Assembly (NCBI GenBank): GCA_004352715.1
Contig: SCFE01000053.1
Location: 2,053,799 to 2,117,798, forward strand
From: Hofstenia miamia
Taxonomy: Eukaryota > Xenacoelomorpha > Acoela
Direction of reading: 5' to 3'
Length of the DNA: 64,000 bases
In this document: one piece after another, positions 23,561-35,966 of the stretch
Layout: every line of letters starts with the position of its first letter
Position numbering within the stretch: position 1 is the stretch's first letter
The notes under the pieces: model-generated
Told to the model about the DNA's origin: nothing
Database searches by the model: none
Seen by the model: only the letters and a program-made list of their open reading frames with translations
Position numbers and translations under genes: made by a program

Positions 23561-26533
23561 AATGATGCAATTCTGACAAAGATACATATTGTTGGCAACT
23601 TAAATCTTAAATGGCATCAAAATTGTTTTAACTTCTTTATAAAAATTCATGTTACTATCAATTAGTAAAATTTTTAAAACCTTAAAATACAATGCAATTG
23701 TTATTACAAAATCGAGTAGTCTAAAATCAAACTATTATTCATTTCAATACAGTATCTCTCTTTGTTAGACGAGACGTCTTTCAGCATTGACAAGTAAATT
23801 CAAAACCGATAGCATCAAGCTAGATACATTCTTCAGCCTGAGAAAGCATTTTTGTTGCCTTGAAAATCACACCATCGCTTTTTAACGAAATGTGTATGAA
23901 TTTTCTAATCAACTTGAACATCATACTAGATTTTGTTTGAATGCTTAGATTGGATTAAATTTAGTTAACGGCGGCATGCATATGTAGGGTAACGGTTGAA
24001 AAAGCACTTTCCCGCGGATAAACTAGACTATTTACTAGGGTTCGTAATCGTGGAATACTTTTTAATTACTTATAAAGTACCATATCAACTACGGTCTTGT
24101 ATTATAGACATACGTGGGAGGCTCATGCAGTCATAACGTTACATCCAAGTACATGTATATTTAGCCATATTAGAGGAGCACTAGATAGTATAGTCTTATG
24201 CTTAGTAATATGTTAGGCTTAAATTACACTTTGGATTCAGTTTAAGAAACGCGTTTAGTCCTCAATAGATTTGCTATGCATATAAGTTTGGGAAATTTTA
24301 TTGTGTAGAAGATTAGTCAGCACGAACTTTTAGTTTAATCATTAGTTTCATAATTATAGAGTTTATTTTTATGTTTTTTTATTGCACTTTAAAGTTATAT
24401 TTTCTCTCTGAGAATGTTTGAATTTAGTACAGTAAAAGCATTGATGTTATATATTTTGCCAACTACACTGCAAATTTCAAATAGCTGTTTTTCAAATACT
24501 TAAACCTTGAATAACCGAGGGATGTACAAAGAGAAAATCCCGGTATTGAATCCTGAAAAAATGCAACTATCCCGGCATTATGAAACCAATTTTAACAACA
24601 ACTTATTGGTACACTAATTTTTAAATAAAATTCCTGAACTATTATGAACTGTCTTAACTACACTATCATAGTGGGTTTCGTTTTGTTATATTATATGAAG
24701 AATCCATATTAAAATTATAGTGATTTTAAATTTGTGATATCCGAATGCATTAATGACCTTTGATTGTCTTAAAATTGACTGATAAATCAAATACAAGGCC
24801 TAAGCTAGATCCATTTTCAAAATAAACATAACCTTAAATATATTAATACAAATGCAATTCATTCATTTCACACATTGAGCTTAAATTTTGAACCAATAGT
24901 TATTAAGCATGTGCAAGAAAACTGTTTGATAATTGATTTCAAATGAACCATGAAGTAGTAGATGAAATCATCGAATTTAGTCTAGTTTTAATTAATGAAA
25001 AAGTGGAAAAATATGTGTAGTTGCTACGCTTAATAAGTGCCTTATTAGTTTCGTTCAAAATACACCTATTGCGCTGAATTTAGTGTACGCACTTTGATTC
25101 CCTTAATTTTCTAAGCACCTCAACACGTAAGTGCAAACGTGGCGGTAGATTTTGACTTACCAAAGTCGTATTATTTCGCTAAATACCTCACAGAAAAATC
25201 CAAGTGCAAATCATAGACAACTAAATAATAGTTATCTATGTCACAAATACAATAACCATTTAGTTTTTAACAGTATTTTGCTCAAATTTGTTTCAATAAA
25301 TTTACCGACCCAGGGTAGGCTACCCCCCATGGTAAATATATTTAAGTTCGACTGAATAGTGCGGGAGCAATGCCCAAAAATAGGTAATTTGGGGAAAAGT
25401 GCGACTCCCGCTAAATGCCTTAGAAATTTCGAATCGTTTCCCGCCAAATGGAAGGTCTTTGCACTTTCCATAGAAAAAAGCTATATATATATAGTTTGTT
25501 CAATAAAAGTGGCACAAAAGAAATGCAATTTCTTGTTAACTAAAAAATTACAAACTAATAACATATATACATAAAAACACATTCATTCAAGTGGTTAACA
25601 ATCAAATTTACAAACCAGAAACAGCTTCCAGCCATAATACAGTCTCTTAAACGTCAGAAGATCGCATCCATCAAGTGAAGTTGAATTGCAGAAGTAAATT
25701 AAAGGCCACTTTTCTCGATACCTCTTCTCACATTTTCGATGATCTTTGGGCATTTCTTCTTCACAACAGGTTTGATTATATCTGCAAACCATCTACGATT
25801 GTGCTTAGGTTTGGAGAATTCAGTGTCCACTGAAGAACTTGTATATTTTCACTGTTTAAGACAAATTGTTAAGATTGAAAGCAGTGTAGGGATGGGACAA
25901 GATCGAAAAATTTGAAGCATTTTTTGCTCTAGGTACTCAAGTACATGCCCCACCTTTTGTATTAGCGTTATATAGAAAATTTCAATTTTTTTTCTAACTG
26001 CACTTTTAGCCATTGTGTACGATATGTGGTTTAAATTTCAATACCGTTTTTGTGGATGTGTTTCACTTGAACAACTTGGTAAACCAATACATGTAAGTAA
26101 TGTATCCAGCCAACATACATGCATAGACTCTCAACTTTCATGTATATGAAATTTATAAAATTTTTAATAATTATATTTTTACAGTGTATTATTAATTAAT
26201 ATTATAATATACATATTATAATATGTCCATAATATTAAAGACAAAATAATAATTCTAAATAGATGTATTACATTTATTTAGCCATGGGAATAATGCTTAT
26301 TTAAGTCTATTTTGTGCATTATATAACACTTATTGGTTTCTGACATATGATGCAGACAATGATTGTATATAATCGCAATAAAGCGTTCTCAATCTAGATC
26401 TAGAAAGCCTTGAATCGTATTTATTAATTATATTTTAAAAAATATGGACAGAAAATCATTGAAATTACAAGTTCCTATTACTATTCCTTATTAGACAACT
26501 CTAAACTATTATAATTGTTATTATTTACCGGTG
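23561..26533. other. Gene-free stretch with faint repeat traces
   Basis: Positions 24510-24600 have CCCGGTATTGAATCCTG-type phrases of a small DNA element. Positions 25300-25470 are somewhat richer in GC and open on the minus strand for 76 codons, without a recognisable domain. A minus-strand open frame at 25595-25792, with several Cys and Lys, is likewise unassigned. Nothing here is called a gene. Confidence 0.4.
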
Positions 26534-26614
26534 CAGTGCCTCGCAATATACTTTAACCGGACCGGATATCTTTTTAACTTAACCGGATTTTAACCGGATC
26601 TTTGAAAATCCCAT

Positions 26615-26647
26615 TTATATATATATATATATATATGTAAAATTCAA

Positions 26648-26685
<38 letters not shown>

Positions 26686-26719
26686 GCATATATATATATA
26701 TAAAATTCATATATATATA
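26615..26719. repeat. Interrupted (TA)n tract
   Basis: Long TA runs separated by TGTAAAATTCA-like spacers, lying directly left of the mariner insertion; the TA run resumes at 28022. Confidence 0.9.
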
Positions 26720-28021
26720 CAGGGTGGCTATAAAGTCACGCAGTTTTTAAATTGTTCGTTCTTTGTTGTTATAAGCTAATAATAATATGCAAATGACTTT
26801 AATGTGACCTTTGAGCAATATAATTTTAATTGATGTATAAATATGGAGATTGACAATCTATTTTCTTTATTTTAGTAATGGATTTGCAAACCCGTGTCAA
26901 ATTAGTTTCTTGTTATTATAGAAGTAATAATTCACCGATACAAGCCCTTCGTCTGTTTTGTAAAGAAAATTCTACGAAAATGCCATGTACGCCAACATCA
27001 GTCACTCGGCTTATTACTCGCTTTGAGGAAACAGGGCGTGTTAATGATTTGCAAAAAAGCGGACGTCCGTCAGTGTCCCAAGAGACAATCGATAATGTCA
27101 AATCAAATTTAGTGGAAAGAGCTGCCGAGAACAGTCATAGCATTTGCAGCAGCACAATAATATCAAGAGATACACAGATTCCACAGTTATAAACCTTATT
27201 GTGTACGCCGTGTTCAGGAACTCAAAGAAAGTGATTATGAAAAAAGAATGAATTTTGCCAATTTTTTAATTGGAAAATGTCACAATGATAATGTATTCCT
27301 CAAAAGAATTTTGTGGAGTGAAGAAGCACATTTCTTTCTTGATGGCTGTGTGTATACACGTAATTGTGTGATATGGGATTCAGTCAATCCCCATGTAACA
27401 ACAACATCTTCTTTGCATCCCCAGAGAGTAACTGTATGGGCAGGATTCACATCTGAAACAATCCTTCCGCCATAATTTGTTGATGATACTATTAATGGAG
27501 ATCGTTACCTTCATATGTTAAGAGAACACCTCATTCCAAATTTAAGAAGAAAGTGAATTCTAAACAAAGTTACATTTCAGCAAGATGGTGCTCCTCCACA
27601 CATAAAAAATTCTGTAAAAGATTTTCTATCTAGTCAATTTGGGAGCAAAATAATCAGTCGCCACTATGAACAACCTTTGCCACCACGATCACCAGATTTA
27701 TCACCGGCCGATTACTGGTTGTGGGGGAAACTGGAACATCGTGTTTACATTCGTAGTCCATGGACTATGGTCGAATTGAAGCAGTTTATATCAGAAGAAA
27801 TAACTGCTATATCAAGAGAAGAATTATCGAAAAGTTGCGAAAATGTCCTCTTCAGACTTGAAGCTTTAAGAAGATGTGGAGGTGGACATTTTGAACATCT
27901 TTTGTGATAATATAAAATTTAGTTAGTTGCTTGCTTAAACATTTTTTGTTTCTAATCAATATATTATATTTTACCAAAATTATAGTTCTTTGAAATCCTG
28001 CTTGACTTTATAGCCACCCTG
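26720..28021 (+). mobile_element. Near-complete mariner/IS630-type element, 1302 bp, with TIRs
   Basis: The termini begin CAGGGTGGCTATAAAGTCA on both strands, matching at 23 of 24 bases, and TA dinucleotides flank both sides (26718-26719, 28022-28023), as expected for IS630-Tc1-mariner insertion. The transposase inside is damaged. The surrounding DNA is a TA microsatellite inside another mobile element. Confidence 0.92.
26878..27907 (+). pseudogene. Mariner-type transposase pseudogene (DD41D-like spacing)
   Basis: The N-terminal 104 codons (from 26878) carry a helix-turn-helix ending in the DLQKSGRPSVS phrase. Near 27160 the frame shifts, and the catalytic DDE domain continues as RRVQELKESDYEKRMNFANF onward. 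Motifs in order are WSEEAHFF, QQDGAPPH and PRSPDLSPADYWLWG. The first catalytic Asp, expected in WSDE, is replaced by Glu. Two in-frame stops follow, at about 27474 and 27556. If the Asp of PADYW is the third catalytic residue, 41 residues separate it from the second Asp. The coding part is otherwise well kept and ends in a normal stop at 27905. Not functional as it stands. Confidence 0.9.
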
Positions 28022-28758
28022 TATATATATTTTTTTTTATATATATATATTGTCTTCGCAATTATTAGATATGAAATTTTATAAAGCAAACATTCATGAA
28101 AAATAACGCAAAGCCTATCAAAATGGAATAAAATTTAAAACGTTATAAATGATTTTATCTATTTGAAGGACAATCTAGAACAATAATAAAAATGCGAATT
28201 CAAACCTGTTGGAGTCGATGCATCATTTTCTTTTAAATTTGATAAAATTTTTCAAATATTGGTATTCCATTATTTGAATGGACTAGAATTACAACAAGTA
28301 GGAATCCTTGCATCCTTTACCACAATTCCTATTGTTTTGTAACACTGCAATAAAATGTAATCAATATATTTTGGAAATCAAAAATTGAATTTCTTAACCT
28401 AATTAACTGGCTCCTGCATATTAACCGGCTTTAACCGGACCGGTTTTCACCTGACCGGATCCAGCACTATTAATTACTAAAACATATCACATAATTTCTA
28501 TAAACTATCAGCAAGCCCACTTTATTGCTTCAAAGTCAGTTATGTATTCATCTAAAAATTGTACCTGACATGTACAAAGTTGCCTTGTAAAATCTGTTCA
28601 GAAGAATTTCTAATACAAATTGTCAAAATTAAGTACATTAAGTTTGCAATTACCTTAAAGGTTCATCATTAATACAGCATTAAGAATTTTTTTATGTGTT
28701 CAGAACCAATAAAAAACGCTATTAATATCACCATAGAGTTGATATTTAGTAATTGAAA

Positions 28759-28764
28759 TTTATT
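28759..28764 (-). terminator. Polyadenylation signal of ABCA copy 2
   Basis: AATAAA on the minus strand lies about 40 bases beyond the stop codon of copy 2. Confidence 0.5.
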
Positions 28765-28803
28765 ATTTACATGCGTCAAAATATTTAGTCATAGCAAATC
28801 TGT

Positions 28804-31800
28804 TTAAGCATATTGTTCAGCAACGTCCATGAATATGGTTTCCAAAGTGGACTGACTTACAGTGTAGTCATTTATAAGATTCTTACTTTTGTAATTCCAC
28901 AGTTCTGTAAACAGATCAACTAAAGAACAAGAGTCTTTAGATATTTTATAATACATATAAAGGCAAGAACCAGCAGTGTATTCTTCATAATTCAATATAG
29001 TTTTTTCTTTCATTGCGTTTCTCATTGCCAATATCTTTTCGTCCTCACCAGTTGATAATTGAAGAGACACCATATAAAAACGGCCATATTTGTTCTTAAG
29101 ATCTGCACCTGTTCCTTGACAGACAATCTTTCCCTTAGCCATAATCGCAATTTCATCGCAAGAATTCTCACATTCCTCCATACTATGTGAACTGATTAAA
29201 ACCGTTGACCCATGCGATTTTGCGGTTTCTATTAAATTTTGAATTTTCAATCGTGTAATAGGATCTATTCCAGTTGTTGCTTCATCAAGGAAAATAACTT
29301 TGGGAAAACCGATGAACGCGATTGCAGTAGTTAGTTTCCGTTTATTTCCACCACTATAAGTTCCAGCTGCATTGGCTGCATGTCTTGTTAAATCAAGGAT
29401 GCCTATGAGATAATCTGAATACTTTTTGTGTAAATGTTTTGGAATGCCCCGAGATTCCGCGAAAATTTCCAGAAGTTGATATGAGTTTAATTGTGCTGGT
29501 AATGCATCAAATTGCGGACAGTATCCAATGCGGTTAAATATCTTAAATGGATTTGATGCAATGCGAATACCCACCAATGATATATCACCTTGTTGAATAC
29601 GACTATTACCAGTGAGCAATTCAAATGTCGTTGATTTGCCAGCACCATTCACTCCAAGCAAACCATAACACTTTTCCTTTGGTACATCTAGATTTAAATT
29701 ATCCACAGCAGGAACAGAGCAAAAGATGTATTTTGAGTATTGGTAATATACATCAGTAGCATTGATTGCATTCATTTCATGAAATTTATTATTTGGTTTC
29801 CGAATGAGACTTCTTACCATGTAGAAAATATATCGAAAAATTAAAGAGTCATTCACAATTGTTCCCAAAAAGTAAGCAAACATTTGAATAACAAATATCA
29901 GAATGGTTTCATTAAATAATTTCTGATTGTCTTCACCATTTTCAAAGTTCATCTTGAGTCTTCCAATCATAGCATTTGGAAAGCCATATGGAAGAATTCT
30001 CAAAATTGTTCCTATTAATATTAAGAAGATGTTAAATTCATTACGATCTTTGAATGAAGGCAGTGATTCGTAAAGGTTGCCTCCATAAATAACCATTGAA
30101 TACATTAAATATGGAATGAAAAAAACAAAGAGTAGCACCAATATACTTGAAGAAAATATTCGCGAGAGTATCATGATGTAGGCAGCAGTAGCCATTGAAT
30201 AAAAGAAATAGATAATCCACGAAATTAAAACTTTTCCCAGATATGTATCAGTCAAGGATGTGATGCTTAACAACAAAATGTAATTACATGTAAAAATCAA
30301 ATATATAGGCATTAGCAAAGCAATGAATTGGAGTAAAACATGAGACTGTCATATTGAAGCCATTGGAGCGCAAAAATTGTGGCATTTTTGAACTGCGTTT
30401 GTAAACTTCAGCTACGGCCATGTATAGAACAAATATCGTTAAGCAGAACTCTACAGTAAATACCGTGCTTTCTTTTTTGCACTGCTCCGGATCCGTAATG
30501 GTGGTGGGAGTGTTGCTCCTGTGCTTAACTTGCGCATATGCTATGTTTGTAAATGAAGCGTTTGCTTGATGAAGAATATAATTATTGACTAACAATAAAC
30601 AATCTGGAGCAGCAAAAACTACTTTTGAATTAAATATGCAGTTATACTTATTTGCTTGAACTTCAATGCCAAAGGGATAATTAAAAATATAGTTGTACAT
30701 ATCATGATTTGCTACACTAGTTAAGCTGGCTGTAACATTTTCAACAACTTCCACTTGGTAACTCCTAGAGAAAAGATATTCTTCAAGATCACTAACTGAT
30801 CCATTCCCAGAAATAAGTATTTGAGGATTTGAATACTTTCCTAGCCCCAAATTAATATCATTGTTGTTGACAGAAGAGGATGTCCTGGAGACATTACAAA
30901 GTTCAAAAGTTAGAAATTGAAGACCGAGTGAAAATAAAATGAACAGTATAATTGGAAATATTCTCTTTACTGATAAGTAGACAGACACAATGTCTACCAA
31001 TAATGATGCATAAATTGCATTGTACATCTTTTTGACTGTGTGATCACTTTGCTGTTTCTCCTGTGTTAAATTTAACGTTAATTTTATTTCCTGTTCCTGT
31101 GGTTCGCTCAATTGTACGAACACATCTTCAATTGTCGATGCAGAAATATTATAAACAGTGTGATTTTTGTCAAGTTGCGCTAATAGTTTTGGAATATGTT
31201 GAACATCATTTCTTGGGATTCTATAATTTCCTTTGGTCTTATCGGAATATGTTGAACATCATTTCTTGGGATTCTATAATTTCCTTTGGTCTTATCAATA
31301 CATTGTATATTTGGACAAACACTTTTGTAATCCGCATCAGACACCTCTACTGGTACTGATAGAACATAGCCAGACCCATTGACAGATTTAAGATATTCTG
31401 GTGAACCTATTGCTTTAAGATGTCCTTTACTAATTATAGCAGCCCGTTGGCTAAGAACCTCCGCTTCTTCCATAAAATGTGTGCTAATTAACAATGTCTT
31501 GCCTGATTTCGAGTGCTGTGTAAAAACCTTCCAGAGTATTCGTCTAGTAGCAGGGTCGACAGCACTTGTTGGTTCATCAAGAATGGCAAGAGAAGGTTGA
31601 GCAATCAATGCCATTGCTATCGAAACTCTACGCTGTTCTCCACCTGAAAGGTTCTGCACTTTTCTATGCATTTTGCCTTGTAGATTTAAATCTGAAAGTA
31701 AAGACATTGCAGTTTGTTCACTAAATTTTGTCTCTTTCAATTTACAAATCAACTGCAAATGCTCCTTTACAGAAAGTCGGGTTAAATATATATTGACTTG

Positions 31801-33378
31801 CGGACAAAAACCAATAGACTTTCTAATAACCTCTTCATTTTCAATTATATCATGTCCATTAAGATTAGCTTCTCCTGAGGTTGGAGATTCTAAGCCAACT
31901 AATATGTTCATTGTTGTAGATTTTCCAGCCCCATTTTGTCCTAGAAGTGCAGTGATTTGTCCTTCATAGAGCTTAATGCTTATTTTACTTAATGCCTGAA
32001 CACCGTTTGAATAAGTTTTGCTTAAACCTTTAATATCTAAAATACACTTTTTATCTTTGACTTGGGATTCATCGTTAATTGGATTGTTATAAGTGTCTAC
32101 GTCGTTATTGGAATCCCTTGATATGCACATTTTGATTGTCGTGATAATTTTAGTGAAGACGTATGAATATAATGCAATGATGCTGTAGATAAATGAAGCT
32201 AACAATCCATAAAGAATTGCTAGCAAAGAAGTCGTGAAAAGCTCAGGACTATTGAAATCAGTGGCAATGTTACTCCAATGCGCACCAATTCCGCTGATTT
32301 CACCTGTGAAAAATGCTAAATATGCATAATTAGCATAGATTGCTGGATGGAAAAGAAACAAGCTTCCCAATAAGCGATTTATTTTTAGTACTGGCAGTGC
32401 AAAGCTTAGTACCCAAGCAATAACATACACAATAATTGCTACCATCATTGTAAGAGGAGTTTTTGCAAACTTACTGCATAACAAAGCAAACCCAATGCAT
32501 TCCAAGAAGCCAATGTATATTAGAATGAAAAGCAGTGGTACACTTGAGAATTCGACGAAGTAGTAACCTGCTTTATTTGGGAAGAAATGTATTAAGCATG
32601 CCATTACAGTATAAACAAGTGCCATAATGCTTTGAACTATGATCCAAGCAAATCCCTGGTAGAAGGAAGACACTCCTTGGAAAGTAAAAAAATCGGTTAC
32701 TCTAAGCGTGTAGTCAACTCTCTTCTCATTTAAAATGAATATAAAAAATATCAAATAGAGAACATTCATATAAAGAACTGTTAACCCAAAGCAGATTGCA
32801 GCTGGACCTTCATTTAGATTAAGTTCGTGATCCTCTAATGCGATTTTATGCTCAAGTATACCATTCACATTCATTAGTGATTTTAAAAAATTGGTTGTAA
32901 CCAGCATGTACTTGGCTAAGTAGAAGTAGTTATTAGGGTCACTAGTACTGAGATAGCCTGTTGGAAATAATTGTATAGGAATATTCGCTGTATCATCATA
33001 TGGATAAATAAGTTGAATTTGAGATTCCGTGAATGTTTCATTGAAATCTTTGATTACAACATACATTGTATGATTTAAATAATTTCCTATTCTATTAGTA
33101 AGTACGATGCTATCTGCATCGACAAAATTTCCAAATTTCATTCTAACAGTATCATTTCTTATGACGTATACTGTTTCTGGTTGTGAATAGGCATCCAAGT
33201 ATGACGATGGTGCACTCGGTGAAATGTCCAAGCGTGTGTAATTGAAAATTGAAATTCCTCCAAAGATAATCAAAAGAATAATAGGAATGACATAAGTCGC
33301 AGCTATTCGACGTAATTGATTAAAAAAATGGTACCAAAGTAAAGCTCCAATCACATGAATAAATGTTGTTATAGACAT
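28804..33378 (-). pseudogene. ABCA-type transporter copy 2, disrupted by two frameshifts
   Basis: Colinear with ABCA copy 1 over its whole length. It comprises an open 5' segment of 732 codons (33378-31180) with TMD1 and complete NBD1 (GQNGAGKST, LSGGEQRR, ILDEPTSA), a middle segment (31123-30284) holding most of TMD2's extracellular loop, and a 3' segment (30318-28804) with the rest of TMD2 and NBD2 (GVNGAGKST, YSGGNKRK, FLDEATTG). The first break is a perfect 53-bp tandem duplication (31191-31243 and 31244-31296), which shifts frame. The second is one extra base near 30331-30337 relative to copy 1. There are no other stops, so it is either a very recent pseudogene or an intact gene with assembly errors. 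If functional it would be a paralogous lipid-type transporter. Start choice follows the conserved MS(V/I/T)..F(V/I)HV(V/I)GALLWYH opening. Confidence 0.9.
31191..31296 (-). repeat. 53-bp tandem duplication inside ABCA copy 2
   Basis: The 53-base unit starting GGAATATGTTGAACATC is present twice in immediate succession without a mismatch; copy 1 has the unit once. Since 53 is not a multiple of three it disrupts the reading frame just after NBD1. Confidence 0.95.
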
Positions 33379-33384
33379 GATAAT

Positions 33385-33390
33385 CTAAAT
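33385..33390 (-). promoter_or_regulatory. ATTTAG acceptor-like site before ABCA copy 2
   Basis: On the minus strand ATTTAG ends six bases before the ATG at 33378, the same spacing as in copies 1 and 3. Confidence 0.45.
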
Positions 33391-34657
33391 TTATATCTCA
33401 TATATTTCTTTTCTAAAGCTTTATCTATAAACATTTAAATGGATAAACGAGTTCAACCTTAAACAGCCTTGGGATTTTTTGAAAAATGATCCTTTACAAA
33501 AACTTTAAACGCTTATAGCTCCAAAACATAATAGAGGAGAGACCCTTCTTTCTTTTTCGCTCTAAATCCTCGGGTTGGTCCTGTCCCATCGAGACGTGCC
33601 GTTGTGCGAAATATTCGGTCGTAGGGGCCTTCAGTCCCGCGAGGTCTGACATTACGCACGGCACGCGTAAATGGCTTCGTACACATCAAGAAACAGTCAA
33701 AGTTTTTTGTTGCCTCCATGGGCTCAAAACTTCTTAAATACATGAACACTAGGCATAGAGAGAATTTAAATCTTTTCAAAAAATTGAAATTTTCAAAGAA
33801 AACGTGTTAATCTTTTTAACAACCTCGGGCACAGCAATATGCTTTACTAGAAATTTTCAACATTGCATTAAAGTATGTTCCCAATGGACTTCCCAATGCC
33901 CCAAGATTTTCAAATTTAGAAATGAGCTTAGAGAAAATTTTTTGTAAATGTTGAAAAAAAGTTTCTCCTTTAAAAAGGATGCTAGGCTGTTTAAGATTAA
34001 GCAGGAAGATATAATTTTCTGACGTAGATGGCCTAGAACTCCACTGCATGAATGAAAAACGAAATTGTAGCTGGCCTAACAACTAATGAATTAAATAAGC
34101 AGAAATATGTTCTATAGGTTAGTGAAATCTTAATTAAAAGAATTTCATAAATTTAGTTTGGAAAACTTTGAAATATATTTTCCTTCTTATACAAGTATGA
34201 CTTTAGTATTCTGCTAATCAGTGAAGCCTTTTGAACCTAAATAATTCTAAATTGCTAAATTAGACATAATAATTAATTGTTTAAGTTCCTGAAGACCAAT
34301 CTGGTCAAAAGTCAATTTCAATTTAGTCTAGAAATTTTAAAGAACTCCGTGAAGAGAAAATTTATATGTGCACAACAACATGACACATTTGTTTATGATG
34401 AATGAATATCAAAGTTTTCACATTTTAGCTACCAAATAATTAATAATTCTTATATTAGTTAGCTAAGAAACCGAAATCGCGTTTTTACGAGGTAAAAAAA
34501 CTGAAACCAAGCTCTTTTTTTGAAACCACCAAGCATTACTTCTGGTTTCCACTTTAGATTTGCTAAACTTTGAATCTTCAATTAGATAAGGAAATATCTG
34601 TACATGTAGATAATGTACGCAATTTTTTTGATACAACAAAATTATCTTTCTCAATCA

Positions 34658-34660
<3 letters not shown>
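33391..34660. other. Gene-free stretch with a GC-rich island at 33530-33720
   Basis: Positions 33530-33720 reach about half G+C, in contrast to the surrounding DNA, and contain GTGCCGTTGTGCG, TCAGTCCCGCGAGGTC and ACGCACGGCACGCG. The minus strand is open across it for 88 codons, with an Arg- and Gly-rich translation and no domain that I recognise. It may be a fragment of an exon, a small RNA-derived element or foreign DNA. The remainder is AT-rich without a gene. Confidence 0.4.
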
Positions 34661-34693
<33 letters not shown>

Positions 34694-35321
34694 NNNNNNN
34701 NNNNNNNNNNNNNNNNNNNNNNNNNNNNNNNNNNNNNNNNNNNNNNNNNNNNNNNNNNNNNNNNNNNNNNNNNNNNNNNNNNNNNNNNNNNNNNNNNNNN
34801 NNNNNNNNNNNNNNNNNNNNNNNNNNNNNNNNNNNNNNNNNNNNNNNNNNNNNNNNNNNNNNNNNNNNNNNNNNNNNNNNNNNNNNNNNNNNNNNNNNNN
34901 NNNNNNNNNNNNNNNNNNNNNNNNNNNNNNNNNNNNNNNNNNNNNNNNNNNNNNNNNNNNNNNNNNNNNNNNNNNNNNNNNNNNNNNNNNNNNNNNNNNN
35001 NNNNNNNNNNNNNNNNNNNNNNNNNNNNNNNNNNNNNNNNNNNNNNNNNNNNNNNNNNNNNNNNNNNNNNNNNNNNNNNNNNNNNNNNNNNNNNNNNNNN
35101 NNNNNNNNNNNNNNNNNNNNNNNNNNNNNNNNNNNNNNNNNNNNNNNNNNNNNNNNNNNNNNNNNNNNNNNNNNNNNNNNNNNNNNNNNNNNNNNNNNNN
35201 NNNNNNNNNNNNNNNNNNNNNNNNNNNNNNNNNNNNNNNNNNNNNNNNNNNNNNNNNNNNNNNNNNNNNNNNNNNNNNNNNNNNNNNNNNNNNNNNNNNN
35301 NNNNNNNNNNNNNNNNNNNNN

Positions 35322-35350
<29 letters not shown>
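34661..35350. repeat. (TA)n tract containing an assembly gap
   Basis: TA dinucleotides border a run of undetermined bases at 34694-35321 (628 N). The gap arises inside the microsatellite, and apparent open frames across it are artefacts. Confidence 0.95.
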
Positions 35351-35353
<3 letters not shown>

Positions 35354-35929
35354 AGCATCAGTTGTGAAACTCATCCAGTTTCTTGGAATCAATCAGACCT
35401 TAATAAACCTTTGGGCCAAACCTCCTGTCTCAAGATGAAAAGACGATGACGTCACGAAATTTAAGCTTAAATTATTATAAATTGTTACAGTAGTTCTGCT
35501 ACCTGAAATTTTGTCAATCATTCTTCACATTTATTTTTTAACTCCTAAAGTAAGACCTAACGGTATGCATTAGTTTTATTAAATCGTTTTGATTTGGTCT
35601 AAATCAGTTGCTTTCATTTTCTCTCTTATTTAGTTACCGATAATCCGTTTGTCTATCGAGGAAAAGCTAGTAATACATCTGAGGCAGCACAAGTGCATCA
35701 GCCCTGTGACACCCGTCAGCTTTTCCATGATCTAACTATAAAGGCATTCATTCTCGCAGTAGTTTTAGTAAACTGTTAATTTACTTTATTTCAATGGCTG
35801 TTAGACATGGCGGCAGTGAAAGCCAAATTATGTGTAAGCTAAACTGTTTCTATTTGCGGTACTTTTGCGTCATCTCGCCCTTAACCCTAACCCAAACCAT
35901 ATCCTAAACCATAACCCTAACTCACAGAG

Positions 35930-35930
<1 letters not shown>
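35351..35930. other. Gene-free stretch ending in telomere-like repeats
   Basis: No gene is seen. Positions 35878-35922 hold degenerate CCCTAA units (CCCTTAACCCTAACCC, then CCATAACCCTAAC), resembling the animal telomere repeat TTAGGG read on the other strand, next to a (TA)n tract. Confidence 0.55.

Positions 35931-35966
<36 letters not shown>

Larger units (their letters stand above)
26534..28469. mobile_element. AACCGG-rich non-autonomous element interrupted by a mariner
   Basis: The left part has repeated AACCGGACCGG and TTAACCGGATTT phrases (26553-26603) followed by (TA)n. The right part (28022-28469) ends with CCGGATCCAGCACTA. That right part is similar over its length to 36450-36887, which ends with the same CCGGATCCAGCACTA, so this is a repeat family. 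The mariner at 26720-28021 sits in its (TA)n tract. A hAT relationship is likely from the terminus style but is not proven. Confidence 0.6.

Noticed and set aside
25241-25574. Open frames at 25241-25471 (-) and 25359-25574 (+)
   Set aside because: They overlap on opposite strands, have no domain and no acceptor or start context; composition alone is insufficient.
26640-26720. CRISPR-like or regulatory array in the spaced TA repeats
   Set aside because: The pattern is an interrupted (TA)n microsatellite in eukaryotic DNA.
34651-35392. Long open frames of about 235-245 codons across 34651-35392, and similar ones across the other gaps
   Set aside because: They consist of undetermined bases flanked by Tyr-Ile repeats from (TA)n; there is no coding evidence.
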